Origin: Macrophomina tecta
Taxonomy: Eukaryota > Ascomycota > Dothideomycetes > Botryosphaeriales > Botryosphaeriaceae
DNA: 64,000 nucleotides
Assembly: GCA_024180945.1 (NCBI GenBank)
Contig: JAKSGN010000038.1
Location: 3,162,001 to 3,226,000, forward strand
Direction: 5' to 3'
Shown here piece after piece: positions 42,510 to 54,486 of the stretch (the first letter of the stretch is position 1; each line of letters starts with the position of its first letter). The notes under the pieces were generated by a model, which was not told where the DNA came from, did no database searches, and was given only the letters and a program-made list of their open reading frames with translations. The translations under genes were made by a program, and so were the position numbers.

Positions 42510-42850
42510 AGGATGATAATTCCCTTGCCTTCAGAAAGCTTAGCACGAGCAGGTGAGAATTTTGTCGAGAAAGCGGAATCCTTCACCTTTGGCAGGAATT
42601 ACATCATCAAAATCTGGCAGGTTGAGTTGATTTCGCTGTGTGAAGGCAAGGAGCAGGTCCTTCTCTCCATCAGGCATAACCAGCCTCTCGAGTGCGGCGT
42701 CGTTCCACACCGGGTCCGAGATACCGTCAACATCGAATGCACCTGCGCGTGTGTTAATCTTAAACTACCATTAAACGGTTCAAGGGAAGTTGATAATACG
42801 TACACCACTCATTGTTCCGAAGATCGAAGCCTTTGATTCAAGGAACTAAA
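42510..42850 (-). pseudogene. AAA-ATPase fragment
   Basis: On the minus strand three pieces join at good splice sites: GFDLRNNEW, then FDVDGISDPVWNDAALERLV to FDDVIPAK, then GKGIIILLCGPP. This is the lead-in and first half of Walker A of the large fungal AAA-ATPases. The match stops inside the P-loop (GPP, no GKT), and the 5' side stops at a TGA directly before IKGFDL. Only about 80 residues survive, so it is a relic facing the HET pseudogene tail to tail. Confidence 0.65.
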
Positions 42851-44162
42851 CACATCAACCGTTTGGGGCAGTCGATCTTTGCAAGTTCCGAGGACTCTGG
42901 TTGCTGTGCGTTCTTGAGATCAATATTGGTACTTAGTAATGGAGCTATATTGCACCTGAAGAGTACAGAATAGAGCTTTTAGCAATACTGGAGTGGGGGT
43001 TTCTGGAGGCCCTTTACGCCTTCCGGCCAGCCCTCCCTTTGCGCAGCCCTGTTACATAGTTGCCCAGTTATGCTTAGGCTCGCTTAACGAGCCTAGCTTG
43101 GAAATGAGGTGCATGTACACTCCATACCTTCTTCCCTTTTTTCGCATTCACTCTATGAACTCTGTAAGATGAACCAACAGGTCGAACAGCCTTATGTTCA
43201 CAGGGGAGATCTTGCGGTCCAATATCATCCTCGGGCGGACATGACGTTCTCCCACGCCAGACTGGCGGCTATCAATGGCATAGCAGAAACGAGGTAGAGG
43301 ATATGGACAAGAAACCCCTCCGTTCACTGACCCTTCGAGAAGCCGCTCTAGTGGCCCGCCTATCACTAAGCGCCATGCGCAAGGATTCGACTTGCGAACT
43401 GAGCTTCTCTCAACCGATCTTAAGTTATCAATCTACCATAAATAGGGAAAATTCACGAACACGATCTCCGAAGAACATAGATTTCTCTTCGGCGGGACAC
43501 TGGCTGAACGTCGCGACGGAGATGGAATTAATACAATGATGTTGTTGTCGTATTATCTTTCGGTGCGTTCTTGGAGCTCTTATTGTTTGCATACGAAAAT
43601 CTATCTTTAACTCTGGTATATCGGATCCTCCGTAGATCCAATGCCTTTCATGGGGCCCACGTACGCCTGGAAGTTCTGTGGATCGTATAGTGGGACCTGC
43701 ATCGATACGCCATCGGCAATGTTCAAGATCGAGTAACAGTGATGATGGTATGATATTTAATTTCCTCTACGCTTGATTTCCTATCTCCGTCGTAGCAGAC
43801 CACACTAAGCCAGATGAAGTCGCGGCCGATGTGAAGTTGTTTGATCGCCAATGATAAGAAAGCGGGGTTGCATGGGGTCCATCCAATTGGAAGATTGTAG
43901 CCACACGGCTGGACCTTCCGTCTCAGGCCGTCCTCTGCACGGCAATTGAGAAGTGCAGCCCTCTTTCCATGGAAAACGACGTATCCCCTAGCACACAGAG
44001 CTCACAATCATGACAGTACGCTCCCACTTTCGGGTGAATGGCTATCTCATTGCTAACATCCCGGTGTGGGTGGCGACGTAAGATCATCTATATATCCCCA
44101 GCTGATTCCGTGCTGCTTGAGCACTTTCAAGTGCGGTGATACCGATTTGCGAACCCGTCGTC
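42851..44162. other. Intergenic, promoter side of the MFS gene
   Basis: About 1.3 kb. Two short frames at 43109-43539 show no motif. No repeat or RNA gene seen. Confidence 0.45.
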
Positions 44163-46344
44163 ATGTCACAGACTCCAGAGCAGCGGCGAGATGATATTCC
44201 GGGGACGGAATATCTGGTTGACGGTAGAACATTCTCACTTTGTCAATGCGTCACCCACTAGCTGACTCCGAGAATCAGTTGGCCACAGTCTGAATGTTTC
44301 TCACGCGGGCGCTGGCAGATCGGATATTGTGCTTATTCCGCAGCCTACTATATGCGGCGGTGACACGTTGGTGAGTTCATTCACGTTGGCTTCAGTCTTT
44401 TAATGGCGGTTGCCTTCGGAATAGCGCAAGCTATTCAAGAGATGTTTCGAATATCCCCAGACCTCCTCTGTCCCTCTCTGAATTCTTTTGCCCCCACCCC
44501 GTACACAAACTCCGTTATAAGTGATTACCATCTTGCTAAAACTATCACCAGACGTGGCCTCAATGGAAGAAACACTACCAACTCTTCCTCCTCGCCCTCT
44601 ACGCCTGCGCTTTCTCCTACGGCGAAAACACCCTCGGAGGTTTGTCGCCGGCTAGAGCCCGTCCCATCCCATCCATCGTTCACGCCCAACTAACGCACTT
44701 TATCGACCAGCTGCCTGGACTACCGTCAGCGAAGACACTGGCGTCTCCCTCTCCAACATGAACGGCGGCAGCGCCCTCAACTACCTCCTCCTCGGCCTCG
44801 TCAACATCCTCTGGATTCCGACCGCCATGAAACTCGGCCGTCGGCCGGTCCTCCTCCTCACTACGCTGATCTGCACCAGCAGCGCCATCTGGCAGGGCTG
44901 TTTCACCGGCACCGCACAGTGGATGCTGGCGAACGTGCTCAACGGCGTCGGCACCAGCGCGTACCAGGCCGTCATCCAGCTCTGCGTGTTCGACATGTTC
45001 TTCGTGCACGAGCGCGGGAGGGGCCTCGCGTACTACCTGTTCGGGCAGCAGCTGGGGTCAATTTTGGGACTGATTACCGGCGGGAGTATTGCGGATGGGA
45101 TCGGATGGCGGTGGAGTCAGTATATTGTGGCGATCATTGACGCGGGGGTGTTTGCGCTGCTGCTCTTGTCGTTCGAGGAGACCATGTTCCCGCGATATCT
45201 GTTCCAGTCGCGCCGGCCGAGTGCTGATGCGGTTGTAGCGGAACCGGTGGAGGGCAGTGTCCAGGAGCTCGGCAGAAGTAGTGTGGACAGGAAGGGCCCA
45301 CAGAAGTCGGCGGCTGCTGATGCAGAAGCTGGGGAGTCCTTTCCCGATATCCCCAAGAGAACGGCAGTGCAGAGATTGAAGCTCTGGACATACTATCCTC
45401 AGGACGCAACGACGTGGTACCAGTACTTCCGGCGCCCATTCTTCCTGTTCGCATTCCCGAACGTCGTCATCGTAAGGCCTTCGCCCCCTCTTGAAACGCT
45501 GACCGTCCTTGCTGAAACGCCACAGCCTGGCTTCATCTTCGCATTCGGCTGCACCGCTGGCATCGTCTCCTTCAACACCAGTAAGACCACCTCTCCCCCT
45601 CGCTCGCCTCCTGCGCGCCCACGCCCGAACCGCGACTAACCACCGCACCCACAGTCTCCGAGATCCTAACCGGCCCGCCGTACAACTGGACCACCACCTC
45701 GACCGGCCTCGTCTTCCTCGCGGCGCTCATCGGCAGCGTCGTCGGCTGGGCCACCGGCGGGCCGTTCTCCGACCTCCTCGTCGTGGCCCTGGCGCGCCGC
45801 AACGCGGGCGTCAAAGAACCCGAGATGCGGCTCTGGGCGCTCTGCCCCAGCGCGCTCTACGCCGGCGGCGGCTACTTCCTGTACGGCTGGAGCGCGCAGG
45901 CGGGCGCGCACTGGCTGACGATAGCGGTGGGCGTGGGCGCGATGATCGCGCAGCAGGTGAGCGCGTGCGCGGTGGCGACGACGTACGCGATGGATTGCTT
46001 CCCCGGGGTGAGTGGTCGCTATTCGCCTTTGTCCCACCCCCCCCCCCCCCCAAAAACCTCCCTTTTGCTGTCAGGAGCGGCCTTGCTGACCAAGAGTCCA
46101 GATTTCGGGAGAGCTGGTGGTCGTGTTGGCCGTGTGCTCGTCGTGCGTGAATTTCGCCATTTCGTATAGCGTGCAGCCGTTTATTGAGGCCGCCGGGTAC
46201 GGCTGGACATTTACCTTCTTTGGTATTTGCGTGTTGGCGAGCATGGGGACTGCGGTGCCGACCGCGGTCTATGGGAAGAGCTGGAGAAGGAAGTGTGCGC
46301 GTAGGTATCGGGGGTTCTTGAGGGAGAGGGGTGAGGTGGAATGA
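44163..46344 (+). CDS. MFS transporter, drug:H+ antiporter-like
   Basis: Seven exons: 44163-44223, 44279-44370, 44552-44639, 44711-45471, 45526-45580, 45655-46007 and 46102-46344, giving 550 residues. The N-terminus (PGTEYLV, then SDIVLIPQPT and WPQWKKHYQ) is typical of a fungal MFS subgroup. About twelve membrane segments follow with the loop 2-3 motif KLGRRPVLL and a long central cytosolic loop. All introns keep conserved segments in frame. Substrate unknown; relatives export toxins or import small organic compounds. It precedes the FAD monooxygenase at 47235 on the same strand, which hints at joint action in a small pathway. Confidence 0.85.
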
Positions 46345-47234
46345 GGATAGCAGACCAGTGGAACTTGCGGCGATGATGCTGGGATGGTTTCGTATTGACG
46401 CATGGTCGTTAGTTCATAGCACATAGCAAAGAGTGCGACCGAGCTCCGAAAGAAGGCTGCTGCAATTCAACATGCTCATCTCCACCGGTTTTTGGAGCTG
46501 CTCAGATCCATTCTTTTGTTTTTCCATTGGGGGAAGCGCTGTAGTTCCACAGTCCATCATCACCTGGACAGACGCAACGGGCGGCACGGCCGGGAGGCCA
46601 GCCACGGCGTCGGCAACTCGGGCAGGACGGAGGCCGAGCCTTGTGCGCCCTCGCAGGAAACCCCCGCGTCCCCGGGGCCGCTAATGCGCGCCTCAAGGCC
46701 GTAGCGGACAAGCTCCGCTACCTGCAGTCGCCAAGAAGGCTTAGCCCCGAAGTACAGCCCAGTCCTCTATTCCTCTTTGCCTGCATCGATGCCCAAAAAC
46801 GCGGGGATTCTCGCTCCCAACGCTTGGAAACCCAAAGAGCCGCTTCGTGTTGCTTTCCAAGCGCTCCTCCACCAAGCAGGAGATCCTAATGCGCGCGAAA
46901 TGATGAAGGCAGTGCTTTTCGGAGGGCATGGGCCCGCAGAAGCCGAAGCCGCAGGCAACTGCATCAAACTGCATCCAATTGAGTCTTACAACTCTCTTGA
47001 TCCTGCCACGACGGAACGCCACTGACACGCACATTGATCTCTTGGGGACAATCCTACGCTTTCCGTCCCGTGCACCCTCCGTCAAACCAGGTGGAATTCA
47101 GGGTACAAAACGCTGCGCCTCTGTCCGAACCAGAGCGGCTGGACAAAGTAGGCTGCCATTTGCCATTTCGACAGACTTTCGTCCCTTCGCTCAATCAACC
47201 ATCAACTCACGCCTTTTGCATCTCAACACTTGTC
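46345..47234. other. Intergenic, promoter of the FAD monooxygenase
   Basis: 890 bases without a supported exon. An open frame runs into the monooxygenase frame from 47034 but the ATG at 47235 starts the nucleotide-binding fold correctly. Confidence 0.45.
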
Positions 47235-48488
47235 ATGCGCGTTCTAATCAGCGGAGCAGGCATCGCCGGGCCCGCGCTGGCCTGGCACCTGGCGAAGACC
47301 GGCGCAAGCATCACCGTCGTCGAAAAGAGCCACGCCCTGCTCCCGCACGGCCAGAACATCGACGTCAACGGCAGCGCCCTCACCGTGATCGAGAAAATGG
47401 GGCTCATGGGCCAGCTCCGCGCATACCACACCAACGAAAAGGGCGCCCAGCTCATCGATCCCAAAGGACGGCCATTCGCACCCTTCCCCGTCAGGGAAGG
47501 CTCGTCCGCGAGCCCCACCTCTGAATTCGAAATCCTGCGTGGCGACCTGTCGAAAGTGGTGTACGAGGCCACGAGAGATTGTCCAAACGTCGAGTACGTC
47601 TTCGCCACCACCATCACCAAGGTCGTCTCGAACGGCCAGGACAGCGTCAAGGTCGAGCTGAGTAACGGCGAGGTGCGGGAGTACGGTCTGCTGGTTGCGG
47701 CGGACGGCCAGTGGTCGCGCCTCCGGAAGCAGTGCTTCCCCGCCGACGCTGTCACCGTCATCGACAAGCGCATGTACGCCGTCTACTGGACCGTTCCCCG
47801 CCTCCCTGGCGACAATGACATGTGGAACATCTACCACGCGCTCGGATCGAGGATCTTGAGTATCAGGCCCGACCCGCATGGGACCATGCGGGCGTGCTTC
47901 ACCCATATGCCGTGCAACGACAGGCAGGAAAGGGAGTGGAAGGAGGCGGCCAAGAGCGACAGGCAGACACAGAAGGCGCTGGTGAGGAAGGAGTTTGGTG
48001 ACGCGGGGTGGCAGGCGGAGCGGCTCCTCGAGGCCATGCAAACAGCGCCCGATTTCTACTTCCAGCCCGTCCAGCAGATCAAGCTGGCCAAATGGTCCAT
48101 CGGCCGCGTCATATGCCTGGGCGACGCCGCCTATGCGCCCTCGCCGCTCACCGGGGCTGGCGCGTCGCTGGCACTCATTGGTGGCTATGTGCTCGGCGGA
48201 GAGCTGAGCAAGCTCAAGGACGGCGAGCATCCTTCCAGCGCGTTTGACGCTTACGAGCGCGTCTTCCGCCCCTTTGTCGAGCAGGTGCAGGACCTGCCGT
48301 CTTTCATCCCGGGCATTGCGCATCCAGAGAGTGCGGCGAAGAGATGGATTCTCCAGACCTTTATAGCGGTGCTGTCCAGGATTGTGGCAATTCCGTGGCT
48401 GGTGAAATGGATAGACCACGATAGCAACGAGCCGGATTTCCCGTTGCCCCGCTACCCGATTTTTGAGGACGAGAAGCGATTGAAATGA
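47235..48488 (+). CDS. FAD-dependent monooxygenase (aromatic hydroxylase type)
   Basis: Single exon, 417 residues. It begins directly with the Rossmann dinucleotide site (MRVLISGAGIAGPALAWHL), has a DGQWSRLRKQC segment matching the DG fold that contacts both FAD and NAD(P)H, and the second FAD motif CLGDAAYAPSPLTGAGASLAL. Such group A flavoproteins hydroxylate or epoxidise aromatic or polyketide substrates using NAD(P)H and oxygen. A hydrophobic stretch near the C-terminus (FIAVLSRIVAIPWLV) could contact a membrane. Neighbours are an MFS transporter upstream and a convergent serine hydrolase, compatible with a small catabolic or secondary-metabolite group; this is inference. Confidence 0.88.
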   Translation: MRVLISGAGIAGPALAWHLAKTGASITVVEKSHALLPHGQNIDVNGSALTVIEKMGLMGQLRAYHTNEKGAQLIDPKGRPFAPFPVREGSSASPTSEFEILRGDLSKVVYEATRDCPNVEYVFATTITKVVSNGQDSVKVELSNGEVREYGLLVAADGQWSRLRKQCFPADAVTVIDKRMYAVYWTVPRLPGDNDMWNIYHALGSRILSIRPDPHGTMRACFTHMPCNDRQEREWKEAAKSDRQTQKALVRKEFGDAGWQAERLLEAMQTAPDFYFQPVQQIKLAKWSIGRVICLGDAAYAPSPLTGAGASLALIGGYVLGGELSKLKDGEHPSSAFDAYERVFRPFVEQVQDLPSFIPGIAHPESAAKRWILQTFIAVLSRIVAIPWLVKWIDHDSNEPDFPLPRYPIFEDEKRLK

Positions 48489-48970
48489 CTGTTCCTCTAG
48501 GATCAGCATGGTGACTCTTGGGTTTCTTCACTCAGTCAGATCAGGTGCTCAGCTCTTCTCATCCGCATCAATTTTATGCAATCAAACTTATGGTGCTTCG
48601 ACTCCAGCCATGATGCTGTGGAGTGTACATACTTAAACCGATTTTACAATGTCGCTTGGGACGAAATCTCGGCATCAAGGCCACCTAAGCAGCCGATCCC
48701 GTAACCAAACTTTCGAGGAGTCAGATACCAGAGCCGCTGCACTTCTACGCCTGAACTTCACCCGGCGCTGGCTTGGTGAAGGCTTCCTCCACCAACTCTT
48801 GTTCACACGTCCCGATCGACCTTGGCAAACACGGGAGCAATAAGACTGTAAATATACATTCACTGTGCGTACATGTTCTCATGATCTCGTGCCCACCCAA
48901 CAGCCATGCTGGTGTTTTCTCAAAACGAGACAAGCACAAGAAGCGCCGGAAGATGATGTTCTAGCCGACA
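48489..48970. other. Convergent 3' flanks
   Basis: About 480 bases, no feature recognised. Confidence 0.45.
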
Positions 48971-50618
48971 TCACGCCTTCACGTACTCAAGCTTCCTAGC
49001 CAGCCAGCACCCGATTGTAGCACCAACGACAGTGTCTTGTTGGTCGCGGCGGAACACAACTGTCCAGTCGCCAGGAGCTGGAGCGTCCATGCCACGCGGG
49101 TCGGCGAGGAGCCAGACATCGCCGCCGAGATGGCGCATCAGGTGCGGCGGACCCTCTCCGAGGAATCCGTCGAATGCACCGTACAGCAAGCTGCCATGGC
49201 CGCTGCAGTGGAAGGTGGAATCGAGCGCTTCGCAACGAAATTTGGCGGGCAGAGAGAAGCTCTTCTGGCGGGCATCTTGCTGCAGAACTCGCCTGGCCTG
49301 GATCTTCAGATTGTCGTCCAAGCAGTGAACGCGTAGCACATCTCGCTCGACCTGCGCCACCATCCTGCGAGAGCGCGCGTTCGTCGCATCGACAAGGGGT
49401 ACAGCCTCGCTGTCGCCCGTGTACGAGATGGACACCTTCGCCTTGCCGGCCGGCTTCACGGTGACAGCCAACTGCGACGCCTCGTCCAGGAACACGCCGA
49501 ACCACTCCTGCGCAGGCTCGATCGTCTCGTCAGCCGGAGGCGCTGCCGGCAGCCCCAACACCTCCGCAATGAGATACGCGGCACACCCCTCGGCGCTGGC
49601 CTCGTGGTTGAACAGCACAACAACCGACAACCTCTCGCTCGGCACATACCGCCGATGCAGCCTGAACCCCCTCAGCGCGCCCCCATGCCCGACCGTCGGC
49701 ACCCCCCGCACCTCCGTATGGCTCAACCCCAGCCTATACCGCGCCCTGCCGCCATCCGCATACGTTCGCGGCGCCGCGGCGTCGCGATACCACGCGCCGC
49801 CCGCCTCATCGCTCCACACGCCATCAAACCACCGCTCGTACGCGACCATGTCCTCCAACGCGGCCACGACGCCCGCATCACCCTCCCACTCGATCGCGTT
49901 GCTCGCCTCGACGAAGCCGCGCGCCTCGTCGCCCTCGTAGCCAACGCAGCCCTCGCCGCCGCCGGGCTCCAGGCTCGCCGCCGTGTCGGCCCGCAGGCGC
50001 GCCGACGCCATGCCCGCGCGCGCAAACACGCGCTCCTCCAGCACGGCGCCCAGCGGCCGGCCCGCGACCGCGCTGGCCGCGGCGCCCAGCACGTGGAAGT
50101 TGGTGTTGCAGTACGACATGGCCGCGCCGGGCGGGAAGTGCAGGGCGGCGCCGGCGCGCGCGAGCGCCAGCGGCGCGTGGGCGGCGACGGAGAAGGGCGT
50201 GTCCGGGCGCGAGCCCCACAGCGTGCAGAGGGCCCAGTAGTCGCGCAGGCCGGAGTGCATGTCGGTGAGGTCGAGCGCGATGCCGCCGTCCGCGGGCGCC
50301 GCGGACGGGGGCGCCGAGCAGCGCGCCGGCGTGGGCGGCCAGCTGGGCGCGCACGGCGGCGGGCGAGGCGTGCGGGCCGGGCGGCGGGTGGCGCTCGAGG
50401 TCGAGGATGGCCTGGCAGAGCAGCTGCTTGGTGATGGAGCAGATGGGCAGCACGGTGCGCGGCGTCATGGCGATGCGGGCGTCGAGGTTGGCGAAGCCCC
50501 AGGCGCGCTGGCCGACGAGCGCGCCGTCCTTGAGGATGGCGACGCAGCCGCCCGGCCCGCGGTAGCGGTCCGGGACGGTGTCGAGGATGCGCTCGACGGA
50601 TTCCGCGGCGGTTTGCAT
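48971..50618 (-). pseudogene. Beta-lactamase/D-aminopeptidase-type serine hydrolase, frame broken
   Basis: Read from ATG 50618 (MQTAAESVERILDTV), the first frame carries the nucleophile motif SxxK in CSITKQL. At about 50307-50311 (a G5 run) the match moves by one base to LDLTDMHSGLRDYWAL, the Tyr motif YCNTNFHVLG and the HGGALRGFR motif, then a C-terminal lipocalin-like part to a stop at 48971. Together about 548 residues, the full length of the D-aminopeptidase-like family. No AG acceptor lies between the two frames, so an intron is ruled out at this point. Either a recent frameshift or a one-base sequence error; everything else looks intact. These enzymes cleave amides or esters of unknown substrates. 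Confidence 0.75.
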
Positions 50619-52031
50619 GGGCGCTGGGGGGCGTCGTGGGCTTGGCCTGGCAATGGTGGGAGAAAGCACGGGCTGGGCGGGGTGGTTCTTGGGGTATAAG
50701 TAATAAATGCGGAGGCGCCCTTATCTCAGCCTTATCTCGTCTCTCTTTCGCGCATGCCCAAGCCGAGGGGAAACGATGGAGGAAAGCGCTCCGTTCTCAT
50801 CTCTGGCCGTCTTAACGAGAGATACTGGCCTCCGCAATTGCATCGCTCAGGGCAATGGCACCGTAGTAGACCCCAGGATCGCTAAACCGCTGTTTTGGCT
50901 GCCCTAGCTCCTCCTGTTTGGGATCACAGTGTGCACGGCTTCTGTCATACTCGGCTTTCTAATGATGCGACTTTCCGAGGAACGAGCTCGCCGCGGTTGT
51001 AATTGTCCTGATGGAAGCCGTTGCAGAGGGGTAGAGACGCCTGAAATGGCAAGAACTAGGCAAGTGCTGAATAGCGCCAGGTAGTCGGATGCCATCTCCG
51101 GATAGGATGGCGGGTGGCTGTTGAAATTGGGAACGTGCACTGAGGATGTATAAAAAAAAAATCCTGTCGTTCTACGTCCTGTGGTGAACCGAAGCATTCC
51201 GCACGCCAGGTCCGGCTCTACGTCAACCACAAACTATTAGCTCTCACCCCCGCTTCCTAAATGAACTTCAACACGCGAGGTGGCTGAATCTTGTCTTATA
51301 CGGGCACTGGCGTACGAAAGAATTGCATCCGGCGGAGGCGAAGGGTTACGCTGAAACCGGCTGCTGTTTGCGGCATCGGGTCTCTGAATGCGGGAGGCAC
51401 AAACAACCATTATGGCAATTTTTTCCGACCTCTTCGGGCTGAATACATAGTGCCCGGCGAGAAAAGGATTGCGTGCTCTGGAAGAAGGAAATTTGGGAGC
51501 GGACCGCCTCGGCTATTGGTTGAAGCAGCATGTGGCCGCAAGTAGAACCCGGGGTGCAGGATTAAAAGAGAATACGCTTATTTAGTTGCTCTCGCTAGAC
51601 GTCCTTGCGGTTCTATATCAGCTGATCTCGATGACTAAGTCTTCAACTCACCGGTCGATATCTAGCCATACAGGCACACTTTGCATCAATACATTAAACA
51701 CGGAATACCGAATCATATGCTAGTAGTACCGTAATAATAACCACAACATCCGAAGCCGAGACCTTCCTTACGAATAAGACATTTTAAAGACAAAACCACG
51801 GATTTCTCCGGTTGTGAAGCACTGATTCAAAGGATCTAGACTTATGACTGCTAGTTTCGCACTTTGCGTCATTATTGTATCATTATAAATCCTTCTTCCA
51901 GATGTTGGAAAAGCTGGCTTGATTACAATCCATCGTATATCACGCTACATAAGCCTCATTCACGCCAAGCTTCTACCCACTTTAACATTCCGGGACAGCT
52001 CGCACTCTCAACTCCCTCAAGTCCCTCAGAA
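50619..52031. other. Intergenic, about 1.4 kb
   Basis: AT-rich patch at 51660-51790. No exon supported. The final part is the promoter of the histidine kinase gene. Confidence 0.45.
51884..51889 (+). promoter_or_regulatory. Probable TATA box of the histidine kinase gene
   Basis: TATAAA lies about 145 bases before the ATG at 52032, with a pyrimidine-rich leader following. Confidence 0.4.
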
Positions 52032-54486
52032 ATGGACTGTGCTCTACAGCAGAAACTCCTCACACCGCCAACCGAGTTTGAAACCATTGCGAATTTCATT
52101 CCCCAGCTTGTTTGGACAACCACTCCCTCCGGTGAGGCCGACTGGTACTCTCAAACGTGGTACGATTATACTGGTCTCGCACATGGCGAGGCAATGGGGA
52201 CCGCGTGGACCATCGCCTTCCATCCCCACGATTCTCCCACGGCGATCCGAGAGTGGAACCACGCAGTGACCACAGGCGTAAGCCGTTTTGGACGTTGTGG
52301 CCCATCGCCAAAAGCTAATCGAAGCCCTTCTAGTCAGACTACAGTGTCGAGTACCGCTGCCGGCGCTTCGATGGACAGTGGAGGTGGATGCTCGGCCGCG
52401 CGGTTCCCATGCGCAGTAGCACAGGCCGCATCATCAGGTGGCTCGGCACATGTACCGACATTCATGATCAAGTCGAGGCATTGAAGGAAGCGACAAAGCT
52501 ACGAGATCAGTTGAAAAAAGTCGTCGAGTGCGCTAACGTCAGCCTGTCCGTGATTGACCGCAACCGGTGTGTTTCATTCCACGAAGGGGATTTTCCGCCT
52601 CAGCAACACGGCAGCGAAGACGCGACTTTAGGCAAAAGCATCAGCGAGGCCTACCGAGAGTGCATCGATGGCCGGTCCATCCATGATGTCGAATCTGCCC
52701 TGGAGAAGATGTGGGAAGGGCTTTGCGGACCCATGACTATCGACGTGACCACCGCCGACGGTCGGGAATACTACACGCTGAAGCTCGTGCCCATTACTGA
52801 GGACTCTGAGGGACGGCCTCAAAGGACGGGTGCTATCCATCAAGTCATCCTAGTATCCATGAACGTTACAGGCATGACTCGCCCCGTTTCCTCCTTCCTG
52901 GAGAAGACGCTAAAGCATACAGTCAGACGCCCAACGGCGAGCCCGGGAACTCAAACGAAAGGAGGAGGAACGCGCAGCCTACATGGCCATGGCCAAAGCT
53001 GCAGAGGAAGCTAACAATACCAAGGGCCGTTTTATCGCCATGGTAAACCAGCTATCGGCCCACAAGAGCGCAGCTGACACGAAGAACAGGTGTCGCATGA
53101 ATTCCGCACCCCCGTGTCTGGGATCATCGGAATCACCGAACAACTTCTTGAAATGCATACGACCTCAAAGCACCAGCAGTTCCTGAGAATGATCCAGTCC
53201 AGCGCCGAAGGTCTTCTGCAGACGGTGAACGATATCTTAGATGTGTCGAAGATTGAGAAAGGGAAGATGCAGCTGAACTCCGATAATTTCCACCTTGGAG
53301 AGGCTGCCGAGGAGGTTGGTGGCCTGATAAAGCTGCTCATCAAAGGCAAATCTGTTTCATATGAATACAAGCTCGAGATTGCTAGCGCCAGGTCCCTTGG
53401 GGTTATCGGGGACGCACCCAAGCTTCGGCAAATTCTAACAAACCTGCTGTCCAACTCGGCCAAATTCACCGAAAAGGGAATCATCAGCCTCACTCTACGT
53501 AAATTTGCTGAGGATGAGAAGACTTTAACCGTGGAATTCATAGTACAGGACACGGGGTTTGGCATTGATGCTGTGGTCCAAGATCATCTTTTCAAGCCTT
53601 TTGTGCAGGCTCCGAATTCCGCATCTGGGCGCCTAAAAGGAACTGGCTTGGGTCTTACCATTGTGAAAGAAGTATGCTGCTCTATCTCAGGTCGATGGGG
53701 GCTGACACTGATATATCTTCTAGTTTGCCGAACTCATGGGTGGGGAGGTTGCGCTCAAATCAGAGCTGGGCCGAGGCTCGACCGTCACCTGTCGCATTCC
53801 CTTTCGCAAGCAGAGAGGTGAGATCGTCTCTCAGATCATATCCGCACTTGCATTAACTGACCAGTGTCATCCGCCTCGAAAGACGGGAAATATAGGCCTA
53901 CACCGCCAGCACATCTCATGCGCACGGGCACACTGCAACCGGCGGAAGCGGAAGCTTGGTTGCAAGAGCAGCAGGATCTTCTGGTGCCAGGCACGGCTAA
54001 AACTCTTTCTGATTTAGACAGGGCTGGCAAGCAGATTCTTATCGCAGACGACAAGTGAGTAGAGCGGTAGCTAATCACGCAATCTCACTAACTACTTATA
54101 GTGAGATTAACAGACACATCGCGTTGCGCCTCATCTCTAAGCGCGGGTTCTCCGTCAACCTCGTGGAAGACGGTCGCAGCGCACTCGATTTCCTCATTGA
54201 ATCCAGCGACAATGAATGGAGACGTCCCGACCTCATTCTGATGGATTTACAGATGCCGAGAATGGACGGATACGAAGCTACTCAGGCCATTCGGAAAGGC
54301 ACTATGTTCGACAAAATGCCGTGGGTTCGTGGGATACCAATCATTGCAATGACGGCTTCGGCGATACCAGAGGAGGAGGCAAAATGCAGGAGCAGTGGCA
54401 TGAACGATTTTATTCTAAAACCACTTCGGGCGGAAAGTCTGGATAAAATTGTGGTGAAATGGCTCGCGCGTAAGCCTTTTGGTTAG
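52032..54486 (+). CDS. Hybrid histidine kinase with PAS sensor
   Basis: Exons 52032-52277, 52334-52885, 52923-53042, 53090-53671, 53724-53817, 53865-54054 and 54102-54486 give 722 residues. A PAS fold (FIPQLVWTTTPSGEADW, WYDYTG) with a PAC end (RRFDGQWRWMLG, WLGTCTDIHDQ) and a second PAS-like part precede a coiled-coil linker (RARELKRKEEER). The phospho-accepting H box is VSHEFRTP (His codon 53096), followed by N (LRQILTNLLSNSAKF), G1 (DTGFGID), F and G2 (GTGLGLTI) boxes. The receiver has ADDNEINR, Asp in LMDLQMPRMDG (codon 54244) and KPL. No membrane segment, so a cytosolic sensor feeding the Ypd1-Ssk1/Skn7 phosphorelay. The 37-nt intron at 52886-52922 is suspiciously short and may instead be a one-base frameshift near 52922. 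Confidence 0.8.

Noticed and set aside
47244..48509. 421-codon open frame antisense to the FAD monooxygenase
   Set aside because: Composition shadow; the sense frame has both FAD motifs.
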